The notes: generated by a model from the letters alone, not told the origin. A stretch of DNA of 64,000 bases from Plantago ovata (GCA_028274465.1 CM051458.1:80930085-80994084), one strand, 5' to 3'; positions 12,501 through 23,589 are shown, counted from the first letter of the stretch. Translations and numbers: made by a program.

Positions 12501-13103
12501 ATTTTCTAGAACAGTATTGTCATATCGCCTATGCTTCCCTTTTCCAGTTGTACAAGGATATCAAGTTCTGATATAGCACCATTACCATGACACAGAACTG
12601 TAAGATGGTACATACGTGTAAGAGTACACTAATATGCAGGGTTCTCAACTAAGTTTTAACAGATCCCCACCAAATATTGCAACGGAGGAAAACTAGTTCA
12701 CTTTCTACGGTACATAACAATCAAGCGGGCTCATGGAATAAAGGATCTAGAACCGGAAACATTCACCATTAACCATTAAATATCAATGCCTCTTCTGTTG
12801 TGCTATACCAACTTAACATTGTCTAGCATGACTGATACCAAATTAAATTGAAAACACGGAAACATTAACCGTAAACTGTTCGCTTGTCTACAACGCAACA
12901 TCAGTAACGACACAGTTCTCAGTTTCGCAGTAGAAGCAACTTATCATTCTAATTTCTACATACACTACTAGAAATGTTAGTCTCTCACTCAACTGATTCC
13001 ATCAAAAGCAAACATCAATAACCAAGCAAACAGTAGTTCCTTAAGCTAGATATTATAAAGGCAAGCATATACCTGGATCGGACTCAATAGTGCACCAAGA
13101 CAT
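9569..13103 (-). CDS. UCH2: Ubiquitin carboxyl-terminal hydrolase, UCH37/UCHL5 type
   Basis: Five coding exons: 13073-13103, 12332-12378, 10970-11016, 10720-10822, 9569-10342. All junctions are GT..AG with consistent phases, giving 333 residues, normal for the family. The protein starts [17 protein letters not shown] and has the peptidase C12 fold: catalytic Cys about 82 in [13 protein letters not shown], His about 157 in [14 protein letters not shown], Asp about 172 in [10 protein letters not shown]. The spacing matches human UCH37. The C-terminal third is a long charged coiled coil ending in a KEKEQ-like basic tail, which binds the proteasome Rpn13 subunit or INO80 in other eukaryotes. The likely role is ubiquitin chain editing at the 26S proteasome. 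Arabidopsis has two such genes (UCH1, UCH2); which one this matches is uncertain. Confidence 0.93.
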
Positions 13104-13338
13104 GTTTCAAGTTCAATCACTGCCATACCAAAGTCAAATTATTAGGTTTAAAAAAAAAAAAGCATCAATCATTTAAGAGAGAGAAAAATAAGGCAAAATA
13201 TCCAGAAACTCGAGTGGATAATTGGTGAAATAATCAGCGAATCGATGTATGTTGCTACAAACAGCTACAAGCTATACTGTAATATACGAATTATTGAACG
13301 ATAACAATTTGGATGAAAGGTGAGAAAATTGAGAGTAC

Positions 13339-13459
13339 CTCCGAAACTACGACCGGTGGGGGAATTTCGCGGTGGCTCTCCGCGGCGGAACTTGTACGGG
13401 TTTGAGAGAGGTGAGTGATTGGAAGCAATGGGGTTTGCGAAGTAAAGGAGTGTTTGCAC
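13339..13459 (-). promoter_or_regulatory. UCH37 gene 5' leader exon and promoter side
   Basis: A GC-richer patch ends (3' on the minus strand) at 13339 in a GAG|GTACTC donor. An acceptor (ATGGCAG) lies about 20 bases before the ATG at 13103. It therefore looks like a non-coding first exon spliced into exon 1. The transcription start should lie near or just above 13450; a long AT-rich region follows. Confidence 0.5.
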
Positions 13460-14938
13460 TTTGCAGCTTTTAACTAGTAGTACAAATTTTGTGAAAATTT
13501 TCTGTGTTTTCGTTTTTCATTTTTTTTTCTTTCAATTTTTTCCAATTTATTTTACTCTATTTTTAAATTAAACAACCAATTACAATTTAGAACACATTAT
13601 CCGGCTTCATTCATCCGAAAATATCAACTTTTATGTGCTATTTTTGTTAAAAGTTAAAAAAAATTGATTTTAATCAAAAGTGATGGGTGTTTGATATTTT
13701 AGTCCAAAATCAGTTTAAAATCACAGAAGTAGAAGCCGTAGTGTTTGGTAAACTCAATTAAAATACTTATTTTTAGTTTAAAAAGAATTACGAACTGCTA
13801 AATGCAGGTAGAAGCATCAATTTACATGTTTCTCAGCTTCTGGCGGTTTTTTTTTAATAATCGAACCATTACAAAGCTAGTAATAAACTATAAATACAAC
13901 CAGTTCATGTTTATTTCAATGAGTTGAAATAACCTAGACATTCAGATGAGATTATACCATAAACACTCTTTAAATTCTCCTATTTCAGACTCTCAAAAGT
14001 TTCACAACTGACGTCGAACCTAAGTAGAATACGCTCAAGAAGAGACTGAAAAATACCCGGGTGGCTGGAGAAAATAAACCCAGCAAGAGAACTATGTTCC
14101 AGCATCAATTGAGGCAATTGCATTTAGAATTTCATACAGTTAGGTTGCTCCACCAGCTTTATGGATTGTGAACTTTATTTTTAAGGGTTCAACTGGTGTT
14201 GCAATGTAGAAGATTTAATACAATCATGGCACGACTAAGCTACATGTCAAAGGCTCACAACCTTGCGCCTGAAAAGTCATTTTACAATTTACATGCCTTT
14301 GAGTTCGGAAGTACGCCCTGTTTTAACGTCTTCAATTCAATTCAGTTGTTTCAAACAGCTTATACAAATTCCACACCAGAATAGTTTACATACAAGTAAC
14401 AAGACGTTCTCTAGGTCCCCAAATATGAAATATCTAAGCAGATTTTCAGTCCAAAGGAAAAGACAGCTAAACCAAACACAGACACCTCTATAAATACAGT
14501 TCAAAAATTACTGTATTCATTAAGCCAGACAAGTTGCCTACATGGTAGGCCAAATAGCCGAATCATGGTCTCTAAAACAGGGAAACTCTTGGTCTACATC
14601 CATTAACCTGCTTTGATATAACAGGTTCACAGAAACAAAGATGGAAGGAAGGAAAAAAATATATAATTCAGGGTTCCAATATCATATGAAATGGAGTAGG
14701 ATGCTTGGCAGGCTCAATAGGTAGTTTGAAACAACAGTGTTCTCAGGGTCCATCAGTAGCTTGAAATCGCAGTGTTCTCAACACATTCTCGTCAACTACC
14801 TGCTAGATATTAGGATGAAGCCAACTGCACACAATATCAGTGGATGGATTCCAGATCTGTAAGGCTGAAAATTGCATCATTTCTCATATGGATTTTTTTT
14901 TCCCATTGGAATGATCAACAGGACTGTTGCCAATTCAG
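13460..14938. other. Intergenic between UCH37 and p44 genes
   Basis: The left part should carry the UCH37 promoter and the right part the p44 3' UTR. 13590-13860 has A/T-rich, partly self-complementary sequence (AAAAGTTAAAAA, TCAAAAGTGATG) like an old hAT-type MITE, but I cannot define ends. Nothing else recognised. Confidence 0.35.
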
Positions 14939-17721
14939 TCACACTTCTACAGTACCACTGGATTTAGAATGCCTGAAGCTCTCACAACCTGGGCAATTAT
15001 GCAAGCTCTCATGAATGTAAATGTCGCAATCAAGGCAGAAATACTGCTTGCATTTTGGGCAAGTAACACAAGTAGCCGGCATGTTTCCTGCAGTATAAAG
15101 TTTAAATGTTTAGAATACACAAAACACATGAAGCACACAAAGGTACAATCCATGAAAAAGTAAAAGTTGAAGGTTGAAGTATAAAATCTGTTTACCCATG
15201 ACAGGCTCACATAAAAAGAGATCAGAGTCTTAGTCTCCTGATTGTACCATAGCAAATTGATATTATAGAATACCATATCAAACTCGTATTTAAAAAACAA
15301 AATTACAGATTAAGTACATTTCTTACAACCCTGTAATGCAGCCAAATTACAATAATTTTTTCAAATATTATGTGCAATGAAATTTGGAAGTGTCATGCAA
15401 TAACAAGGCAAATTAATACTTACCAGGATTCAAAAGACTTTGTTGGCAACCAAAACAATTTTTAGGCATCTTACGCGGATCATTTGAAATTGATGCTGGT
15501 ACATCATCAAATGGTGTTATAGGAAACAAGTGGTGATAAGATCTTGCCAAATGGGGTGAAGAAACAAGGGTCAGTCCACATATTTTACATTCTGTTGGTA
15601 AATCACAGACACGCGCCTTGCATCTTGGGCATGTGTAGCCCCCACCAGCCTTGGCCTCTTTATGACAAGAACAAATTGAAATTACGCCTTCCGCTGCTCG
15701 TTGAGGGAAACCCATCTTGATCAAGTTTGCAACTGCAAATTCAGCTATAGCAGGAGGTGGCGGTGCATGCTCAAGGATCAATTCTTTCAAATGAGGCTGC
15801 AATAATAGATCCGTTTATAAATAAAACACTCATAAAGTTGTATTTAAGTATCCTTCTTTACTTGATATCAATCCAAATGGAAGATTTATGACAAAAGTCA
15901 AAAGCTTTGGTTACATGAAATCCACTATCGATGCAAATATTATAGTCAAGTGCAGCTCACCTCATCTATTGCAACAGCATATGTTCCACCAGTTTCTTGG
16001 CAAAGATACTTGCAAATATAGAGCTCAGCAGAAAGACCGATTACCGAACACCTGATCTTGGAAATCTTGCATTTCTTAATAGTTTCCATAACATCACCGG
16101 GATCACAGGTACTCAGAGCAGAGTATAAAATAAGAACTTCACGGTGACCATATGTAGGGATTTGATTCAAGATACCATGTACAAAATCCAGGCCATTTTG
16201 GAGGGATGCGTCACCTGAGCTTTGCAACTTTACCATCAAAGCTTTGATATGTGTCTCAGGACTTCCACCAAGATCAGTAAGGCAATGTGCAACTCCATCT
16301 TTCAATGCGACAAGTCCAAGTTGACTTAGTGGGTTTTGATCGAAAAATTCCCTGATGAAAGCTTCGACTTGTCGAGCAACAACAATCATGCGATTGGGTT
16401 TATAATCCTGGTCTCCAGCTGCCTACATGTGAGATACCAAATGAATATGTACATAACTGAACAGCCAGGAGTATATTCTTTAAATCAGCTCGAACACCAT
16501 GCAACTTCACAACTTTGTGAAACAACTAAACTACTCAACAAAATTGGGCATACTATTCACCGTACAGGGAATTATATCATCACTGCTACTAATAACATCA
16601 TCGAATGAAGCAGTCTACAAATAACGTCATCAAATGAAGAAACTTCCTTTCATTTTTATCATAAAATCCTTGTTGGCATGTTCGTTTTTGTGATACATTA
16701 TGCTTCCTCTCAGTAAACAAAGCATTTTATGGCTCCTTATGTGTGGCCTGCTGATGTTAACTTTTGCATATAAAACTTCCACAAATTATCCCAAGTCTTC
16801 ACAATTCATGAATTAGTTAAGCAGAGGAGGGGCAGGGGGATTGCTGGTGGGAGGTCTGTCAAGAGCAACAAGAACATTTTTTTAAACGAGAGAGAAGAAA
16901 AAAGGTGACCACCGCTTCCATTTTAATGATCTTCCAATACTGATGCTAAGTTGTTCACAATGTCATCTATGTTTCTATTTGATATACTTGACAATGCCAT
17001 ACCAGTTGATCTGGTTATCCTCCTCACGGTTGAATTTTTTTATTATTATTTTTTTTTAACCTCTCAACATACACATGAATGAACCAATTGCTAAATGACA
17101 ACAGGTTTCAGAAAACTTATCACCTATTTTGTGTTCAGTTTGAAAGGAGTTATAACTTTACTCAATTGATTTCATTGAGAAAATTACCCATTAAAAAATA
17201 ACAGCTTCATGTAGACATTTATCAATATTAATACATGTATACACGTTCTGCATATCAGCCTCCAGGAACTACAATGAATGAAACCAAAAGCACCTCAAAT
17301 TCTAACAAGAGGATCATATTTCAAGAAAGCAAAAATCTCATAAAGTCTTAAGATATGTTTGGCGTTAATCCTCGATTGGTCATTTCATATTTTTCATTCA
17401 TTCGATGCACAACAGCAAACTCATAGCACATACCCGAGAGAGATCGATGACAACGAATAAATACCGAATCAGCCCTTTCTGAATTCTAGCAGCTGATGCG
17501 GTGCGGAGACGTTTGCGGTACTGAGCATGGGACAATGATTTGTTGTCAATAGGACGGAGATTCCCAGATTCATCCTCCTGCAACGACTCCCAGGATCTTT
17601 CGTCTGCATAAGTTCTCTCCCAAGCATCACGGCCTCTATTATCTCCATCATCATCATCTTCCTCCTCCTCTTCCTCATTGTTTAGACGTATCTTTCCATC
17701 ATCAGCTTGTCCCCGAAACAT
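14939..17721 (-). CDS. GTF2H2: TFIIH core subunit p44 (GTF2H2/SSL1)
   Basis: Four coding exons: 17434-17721, 15961-16422, 15424-15796, 14939-15087. All are GT..AG and phase-consistent, giving 423 residues as expected. The start is the first ATG (MFRGQADDGK), followed by an acidic EEEEEEDDDDGD run. The Ssl1-like von Willebrand A domain follows (LIRYLFVVIDLSR ... FIREFFDQNPLSQLGLV ... GHREVLILYSALSTCDPGD). The C-terminal zinc modules are visible: CPRCKARVCDLPTECKICGL, then CVTCPKCKQYFCLDCD and HNCPGC. p44 binds and stimulates the XPD helicase within TFIIH for transcription initiation and nucleotide excision repair (family knowledge). A leader exon lies at 18123-18270. Exon 1 is repeated at 25113-25397 beyond the sequence gap. 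Confidence 0.94.
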
Positions 17722-18122
17722 GTTGCTTTTCAACTCTACCAGACAAATAGAGACAAATGTTGAGTTTGATGTGCATCAATTCAAAATGTACAGCATTTTA
17801 TCATTCTTTGTTAATTTGACAAAATTGACAATGTACATACTTGAGAAACACAGAATGAAGCACAATAAGACATGGGCACATAAAAATGTAAGGAGCTTTG
17901 GTTTCATATTTGAACTACTACTACTAGCGAAAACGAGTGATCATGGCTAGGTTAGGTAATCAATTAATTATCCTGATTGATAATAATTCTCAGGCGCCAT
18001 ATGAAAGGAGGTTTCTCCAAATCTCCAATTGCTGAATTAAAACTAACATTATTGATTGATTGAGTATTAACAGAAAAAAAGCAGAGAATCGAAAACGAAA
18101 GGCAAAAGGGGATCAACGCTTA

Positions 18123-18270
18123 CCAGAGACGATAGAGGAGCAGCAGTACAAGTGTGGGAGGGGTTTCTGTTTCACTGTAACAGAGAGGAGAGGGGTTGCA
18201 AATTGCAATTTTAGGGAAGAATCAATCAGCTCCACTGGGACGGATTGAGAGCCGGATTGCGCTCTGTGAT
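18123..18270 (-). promoter_or_regulatory. p44 gene 5' leader exon
   Basis: Minus-strand non-coding exon with donor CTCTG|GTAAGCGTTG at about 18122. A matching acceptor (CTGGTAG) lies about 17 bases upstream of the p44 ATG. GC-richer purine runs around 18150-18260 fit a leader. Promoter elements beyond 18270 are not identifiable by eye. Confidence 0.5.
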
Positions 18271-18800
18271 AGATAGAGAGCGTATTGGATCGGCCGAAAA
18301 TAGGGATGGATGATAGAGAGGGACTGAAAATAAAACAGGGAATCTTGATTAACTATAATTGTATCTTGTGTGTTTTGTATGTTTTTAACGATATAACAAC
18401 ACTTAGGGCCTAATTGGTGGGGGCATTTGCACCTCGAAACCGCCTTTAATGGACCAAACCACTGGTTGATTCACCGGCATCTAGGGTGTATTACTATTCA
18501 TGTAGCCCATACTTTCGTCGAAGTGTGTTTTACAACACACCGTGATGTTCGTTTCAAATTCGGGGGCTAGGGTGCATGATTTTGCAAAATACACCTCCAA
18601 GTCCCAAAGTACGTGTTTTGCAACCCAAAATCTGAGCCCACTTCGTCCTCCAAACCCCACTGTGCATTTACTACCTTGTCCTCAATCCCTACAATATGAT
18701 ATACCATATATATAGATTGATTCTCTAGTCCTTTTCACTTCTTTGTCCAAACACAAGAGAATAGTAGGTACGAACTCTGCATCTATGGTTTATGAAATGC
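18271..18800. other. p44 upstream region, no gene seen
   Basis: Contains a moderately GC-rich stretch (18415-18700), e.g. GGGGGCATTTGCACCTCG, without an open frame or recognisable transposon ends. It may be repeat-derived. The same sequence recurs at 26085-26380. Confidence 0.3.
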
Positions 18801-18879
18801 TAGACTTAGTCCAGTGCACCAACAACACACATACATATGGGTCCCACATGTGTGGTGTTGGTGCACTAAACAAAGTCTA
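18801..18879. repeat. Short hairpin (MITE-like palindrome)
   Basis: A 79-bp inverted repeat. The left arm contains AGTGCACCAACAACACACAT and the right arm the near-complement ATGTGTGGTGTTGGTGCACT, with TAGACTT and AAGTCTA at the outer ends. The loop is about 12 bases. It could be a small MITE or the fold-back of a hairpin RNA. The same hairpin is at 26480-26558. Confidence 0.55.
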
Positions 18880-18902
18880 TTATGAAATAACTCAAATCTA
18901 CT

Positions 18903-18992
18903 TCTGCTTGTATAGTTGTATACATAACATTTTTTTTATTTCAAATCCCTTAAGGGAATATTTGTATTTGTAGTTGTGATATGTATAGAGAT
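18903..18992. repeat. Direct repeat flanking the RNase H remnant (left)
   Basis: About 90 bp, from TGCTTGTATAGTTGTATA to GTATAGAGATTTCATTT. It recurs in direct orientation at 21938-22034 with around 88% identity by eye. It abuts a T-run (18996-19017) that could be the complement of a LINE poly(A) tail. Confidence 0.5.
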
Positions 18993-19184
18993 TTCATTTT
19001 TCTTTTTTTTTTTTTTCTCGTAGAGATTTCATTCCCTTAATAATTAATATTTTTTGAAAACCAAACATTTCATTAATCAAACAAGAGGTACAGCTGGTTA
19101 GGTATCCCGACTCGAGATAACCCTGGGATACGTCTTATAACAGTCATTTTGCAGACACAAAAACAGCCACGAAGGGCACACGTC

Positions 19185-19462
19185 TCACACATACACACTA
19201 CTCCTATCTGGATATAGAATCTGCGGGGAATTTACTAACTTGAAAGCTTCTAAAGTAATCACTTCACTCCCTAGTTTAGCCAAAATATTTGCGACTCCAT
19301 TTGATTGCCTATATACAAACACCAGCTGACATGCCTCCATTTGATGTAGAAGTCTTCTAATCAGATCCAGAATCCGGCGATGCCTCCATGCCGGTACCAT
19401 TTGCCTGTTCACACAGCCCACAACATAAGAAGAGTCAGACTGTATTTCTAAGTGAAAGTATA
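19185..19462 (-). pseudogene. C-terminal half of a retroelement RNase H domain
   Basis: Reads HIYFHLEIQSDSSYVVGCVN then ACQLVFVYRQSNGVANILAK before a stop at 19185. It has the second half of an RVT_3-type RNase H fold: the third catalytic Asp in IQSDSSYVV and the usual R..N..AD/N.LAK tail, here with Asn replacing the last Asp (GVANILAK). The N-terminal half is at 21387-21624, and the two are split by the 1.9-kb insertion at 19468-21380. A T-run 170 bases further left fits a LINE 3' end. This is a dead LINE remnant. Confidence 0.75.
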
Positions 19463-19467
19463 TATGT

Positions 19468-21380
19468 CCTAGAGACAACCTACGATAGGGACGATATGTA
19501 CTTTATCACATTCAGTTATTGTTATTTATTTATGTTCGTTTATCTATACATTATTAATACAATTGGCATTACATTTTTATGAATATATTATTTGGTTGTT
19601 TGAATTATTCGATAAAATGTTCCCAAGGACTTAAGGTAATCACCAAGTTAGTGGGAGCTTGTGTGTCAATAATTAAGTCCTAAAATAAGCCACTAGCTGA
19701 AGGTCATTGAGATACGGGATATCAATGATGCGATTGAAGCTAGCATATGTTGCATTAGATCCTTCGAGGATGTAGTAGGTCTCACTGCTACGAATGAACT
19801 TGGTTATTCATAATGAACATACGGACACTTTGGAGAGTGTTGGCATATCGACCGAGAAACCATTTGGTAAAGCTATTTAAGTGTTTATGGTAGTATCGGT
19901 GTGTAGGGTGATGTTAGTAGTCCTTAGACTTGAGGCCAATACTACATCATATGTGGAATAATGTACTTTGACCATGCGCAACGCTTGCACTCTTAAAGTA
20001 GGGTAGATACGGCATGTGTTGGGTACATTAGGAAGCATATGGTGTGAGTGATTGAGCCAAGATAGGATTCATTCCTCCGTAATAGATACTAGGAGAGAAT
20101 ACTCACTTCTCATATTTAGTGCGATCATAAAACCGGTGGCCACCGTATGTGAATGTGTCAAATGGTATTTGAACATAATTCATAGATCGACTAATAAGAT
20201 TGAGAGACAATGAATGAAGTTATTAGAATAGACACATAACCATATTCTAGACTCATTCGAGTATTCGTGAATAAAGGGACCGTATCATCAAAGTGCCTTA
20301 CGCTACAGGTGGTTTGTTTTCCTCACAAACGTTCATTGCATATTAATATTGTCTGATAAATTGTCTAGGAATATATTATGACCTTAATTGGATTATTGCT
20401 TAATATGCAAGGCCCTATGGGTCACACTTCAAGGTGGCGTTTCTACAAACGAGCTATGTATATAGGATTAAATATTAATTAGATTAATGTTGAATTACTA
20501 TATATAAATATAATGGAATTATTATTAATTAGATTAATATTAATTCATTATATATGAAATATATTTTAGAAATATAATTAATTGAATTGGATTGGATCTA
20601 ATTAATTAATTGAAAACTTGTGCATTTGGACGAGATTTAGAATGAGGTCCAAATAAAAAAAAAAGGGAATTAAAATTAATAAATCAAACAGAACCAGGCA
20701 GCTGGGTCAAAACTTTGACCCAGCTGCTGGGCGTGATGAAAGGGGGCAGCGTTTGCTGCCCCATGTTTTTGTTTTATTTGTTTTTTTTATTTTATTTTCT
20801 TCATTTACTTTAATTCTTTCCTTTAGTAATTTGATTTATCTGTTTGTTAGTTAGTTGATGACTTTTGAAGTCTCCTAGTCAATTAGATTTGCTGGGATAA
20901 AATCTTACGTGATTTTCTAAACAAACTTACTGACTAAATCAGAAAGAAAGAATATTAGTCTTCATTCACAACATACGTAAAAATACTTTTCTGATAGTCA
21001 GAAAATATTCTTTCTCTATTAGCTCAAAATAAACAGAAGAACATCCTAGCGTTCTTGATAGAAATCACTGCCGTGGATACCAAGGTCGAAGGAAGTAATC
21101 AACCTGTTGATGAGCCATCTTGGAGATTTTGTTGACGAAGATTTCATCTCTGACGAAGAAGAAATCAACCAGCCGGACGAGGAGATTGCAAGGCTCTGTC
21201 TGGAGATTGAGGAACAGCTACCCGGTGAATTTGCTTATCTACTGGAGGACACGTAAGTGATTTCTTCTAGTTTAATAAACGAATATAGTCATATCAGTTT
21301 AGTGAGATTAAAAAATTTTAAACTTCCGCTGCTTAGCCTTAGAGGCAATTTTTTCTCACTTTTACTAACACTAAGGACTT
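19468..21380. mobile_element. 1.9-kb LTR-like insertion in the RNase H remnant
   Basis: Flanked by the 5-bp direct repeat TATGT (19463-19467 and 21381-21385). Removing the insert and one TATGT rejoins the RNase H halves apart from one frameshift, so this is a genuine insertion. A 5-bp duplication suits an LTR element, but the ends read CCTAGAGAC...GGACTT, not TG...CA. No primer-binding site, polypurine tract or polymerase frame was seen. The interior is non-coding except for the small frame at 21110-21256. It could be a solo LTR or a large non-autonomous retroelement. Confidence 0.6.
21110..21256 (+). CDS. 48-residue acidic open frame inside the insertion
   Basis: ATG at 21110, TAA at 21254. 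The peptide is strongly acidic: MSHLGDFVDEDFISDEEE, then EEIARLCLEIEEQL, ending AYLLEDT. No family is recognised. The stop lies within GACAC|GTAAGTG, a textbook splice donor, so this may be the 3' part of a transcribed exon rather than a complete protein. It is repeated unchanged in position at 28791-28937. Whether it is expressed is unknown. Confidence 0.3.
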   Translation: MSHLGDFVDEDFISDEEEINQPDEEIARLCLEIEEQLPGEFAYLLEDT

Positions 21381-21386
21381 TATGTT

Positions 21387-21624
21387 TAACTATAATGCAA
21401 ATATCAAACCATAATACAAGCCATAGAATTCTACTAAATTATTATCAGCACAACCCAAATAAACGGACACCGCACGAATAAAATTGCCATGAGCATCCCT
21501 AATAATACACCCACAACCTGCTTTACCTGGATTGTGCACAGCTGAACCATCAAAATTCAAGACCATATGCTTATTAGAATGTACATTCCATTTGCAGAAG
21601 ACAATAACTTGTTTGGGCAAGGAT
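21387..21624 (-). pseudogene. N-terminal half of the retroelement RNase H domain
   Basis: Reads CKWNVHSNKHMVLNFDGSAV, then GKAGCGCIIRDAHGNFI, then LVEFYGLYYGLIFAL before the insertion boundary. NFDGSA holds the first catalytic Asp and NLVEFYGL the Glu of the RVT_3/RNase H fold. Its continuation is 19185-19462. The 5' side is cut by the Tourist-like MITE starting at 21628. Confidence 0.75.
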
Positions 21625-21627
21625 TTA

Positions 21628-21825
21628 GGCTCTGTTCTTTTCATCTGAAAATTGATAAAAATAAATTCAGTTCAGATGCATTAAGTTCAGTTCAGTTCAG
21701 ATTTGGCTAATAGTATTTTGTACCACAAATAAGTGCAGTTCATTTCAGTTCAGATCCATTAAGTTAAGTTCAATTCAGATCAAATCAGTTCAGTTCAGAC
21801 TTTTTCAGACGAAGAGAACAGAGCC
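21628..21825. mobile_element. Tourist-like MITE (198 bp)
   Basis: Terminal inverted repeats GGCTCTGTTCTTTTCATCTG (left) and, as complement, GGCTCTGTTCTCTTCGTCTG (right). Flanked by the 3-bp duplication TTA (21625-21627, 21826-21828), as expected for PIF/Harbinger-derived MITEs. The inside is TTCAGTTCAG-type short repeats with no coding capacity. A diverged relative lies at 59290-59509. Confidence 0.8.
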
Positions 21826-21937
21826 TTAATAGGATAACGAAGCTTACCTTGTTTATAATAATATAGAACTTGAAAATAAACATCCCTACAACTAACCTCC
21901 TGCCCCTAAACCCTTAATAATTAATATATTACTTGCT

Positions 21938-22034
21938 TGTATAATTGTATAAATAACTTTTTTTTTCTTTTCGAATTCCCTAAGGGAATATTTGTATTTG
22001 TAGTTGTGATATGTATAGAGATTTCATTTCTCTT
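21938..22034. repeat. Direct repeat flanking the RNase H remnant (right)
   Basis: Counterpart of 18903-18992 (TGCTTGTATAATTGTATA ... GTATAGAGATTTCATTT). If both are target copies, the duplication would be unusually long for a LINE. An older tandem repeat that received the insertion is equally possible. Confidence 0.45.
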
Positions 22035-23498
22035 GTTCTCATATAGATGATATTTTGATGTAATGTGGGCTCCATTTATACACTACGTCATAAAAAGTAC
22101 TTATTTGATGATTTTCTTGCATGCAGGGTTTATCGAGAATTATGGTCGTTATTCCTCAATTGGCCAGAAAAGCACATACTACTTTGAAGTCAGTCGACCT
22201 CTTTGAACCATGGATCGTCTTCATCAGGTTTAGCTATGCTCCCCTAAATAATTATGTTCTTCCGATCCTTAGCTTTTTAATACTGGAATTTTATAAGACA
22301 AATTGGTGAATGCGTGTATGATATTAATTACTGATCATACACAAGTTAAGGCCCTTTGTCGACAAATTGGGAGGTATGTGATACCTTTGCCTTCATAATA
22401 CAGGATGCTCGGTTCATCATTGGTTAATCAACTAGTAAGTTTTTGGTTGTCTTCCATAAAAATGTTTGTCAAGGTCATATATTTGTGCTTTAATTATCAG
22501 TTGGGGGTCCATAAAAAATGTTTGTCAAGGTTATATAATAGGGGATATCCTTCATTGTGAATTTAAAGTTTTCTACCATGGTTCTTAATAAAATATCATC
22601 TTTATACTCCAAAATTTTAATGCTCTATTATAAAATTTGTGAGCTGATAATGGCCCAACAACAACTAGCTTGGATAGATATAATGGTTGTAGTAGGGATT
22701 CTTGTGTTTCATTTGGATAGTATATGATGCATGCAAATTGTAAATAACGGTTTATTTTCAATAACACACTAAATGATATTGCTAAGTTTATCATAAGTAT
22801 ATTATGGTCCACTAGAATATCCATAGTTTTATGGGTTGAAATTGGCCCAACAAAGACTAGTTCTGTCATAGTTTGGTAGCTACACCGATTGTAGTTGGGG
22901 GATATTCGTATGTACGTTGTGAGAAGCTGTGAATATATCATGCTCCACCGAAACAATAAATGCTACATGATTCAAAGTATAATTGACTTCAATAGGATTT
23001 CTTCGGTGACAATAATACGTGCTAACATACGTTCTTGGTTTCTCCAATTAGCTATCGATATAGAATTTCTACGTACGTATATGGCCTTGGATAGTGCTAT
23101 CTCAAGTCGTTGATTTTCATTTGTCATTTTATAAGAGGTTTGCAACATTAAACTTTACAAGTAGAGAAGTTTGCTAGTGACTTGTTGATACCGTCGTCTT
23201 ATGGATATGCAGGATAGTGATGGACTCAGTTATGCAGTTGTAATGTACTTAAATACTCTCTAGATCGGTGAGTGAAGAGAATAAATGGAAAATGTGAGAT
23301 CTTTTTATGGATAGCGATGGACTGAGTTGTACCGTACTTAAACACTCTCTAGTTTTGTTGTCTGCATTGCAATCCGTGCAACAAATAAAAACCAAAGTTA
23401 CCATCTATCTGAAACATAATTTTTCACTATATAAATAGCAAAATCTAAATTTATAAATAAACTTAAACTATCATAATTTTATTTTAAAATTTCAACAC
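22035..23498. other. Intergenic, no gene recognised
   Basis: AT-rich sequence. A short acceptor-like TTGCATGCAG at about 22126 precedes an open stretch to 22307, but it matches no family I know and has no partner exons. Repeated at 29716-31180. Confidence 0.35.
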
Positions 23499-23587
23499 GG
23501 TCTCGTAGCTCAGTTGGTTAGAGCGTTGGTCTTATGATACTGCTTTGAGCAAGCCGAAGGTCGCGGGTTCGAGCCCCGCCGAGACCA
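23499..23587 (+). tRNA. tRNA-Ile(UAU) with intron
   Basis: Complete cloverleaf. The acceptor stem GGTCTCG pairs with CGAGACC, discriminator A. The D stem is GCTC/GAGC with loop AGTTGGTTA. The anticodon stem TTGGT pairs with GCCGA, and the T arm is GCGGG-TTCGAGC-CCCGC. The loop CUUAUG carries anticodon UAU. A 15-nt intron (ATACTGCTTTGAGCA) sits after position 37, the standard nuclear site. A-box and B-box promoter elements are in place and a T run follows at 23594. It reads AUA codons. An identical copy is at 31181-31269. Confidence 0.93.
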
Positions 23588-23589
23588 AT

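Noticed and set aside
19185..21644. A domesticated plant RNase H gene with a 1.9-kb intron
   Set aside because: The intervening segment is flanked by a TATGT duplication and lacks GT..AG at the frame boundaries; stops and a frameshift remain.
22121..22309. Possible exon after an acceptor-like TTGCATGCAG
   Set aside because: No recognisable family, no partner exon, and a stop soon after; left as unassigned sequence.
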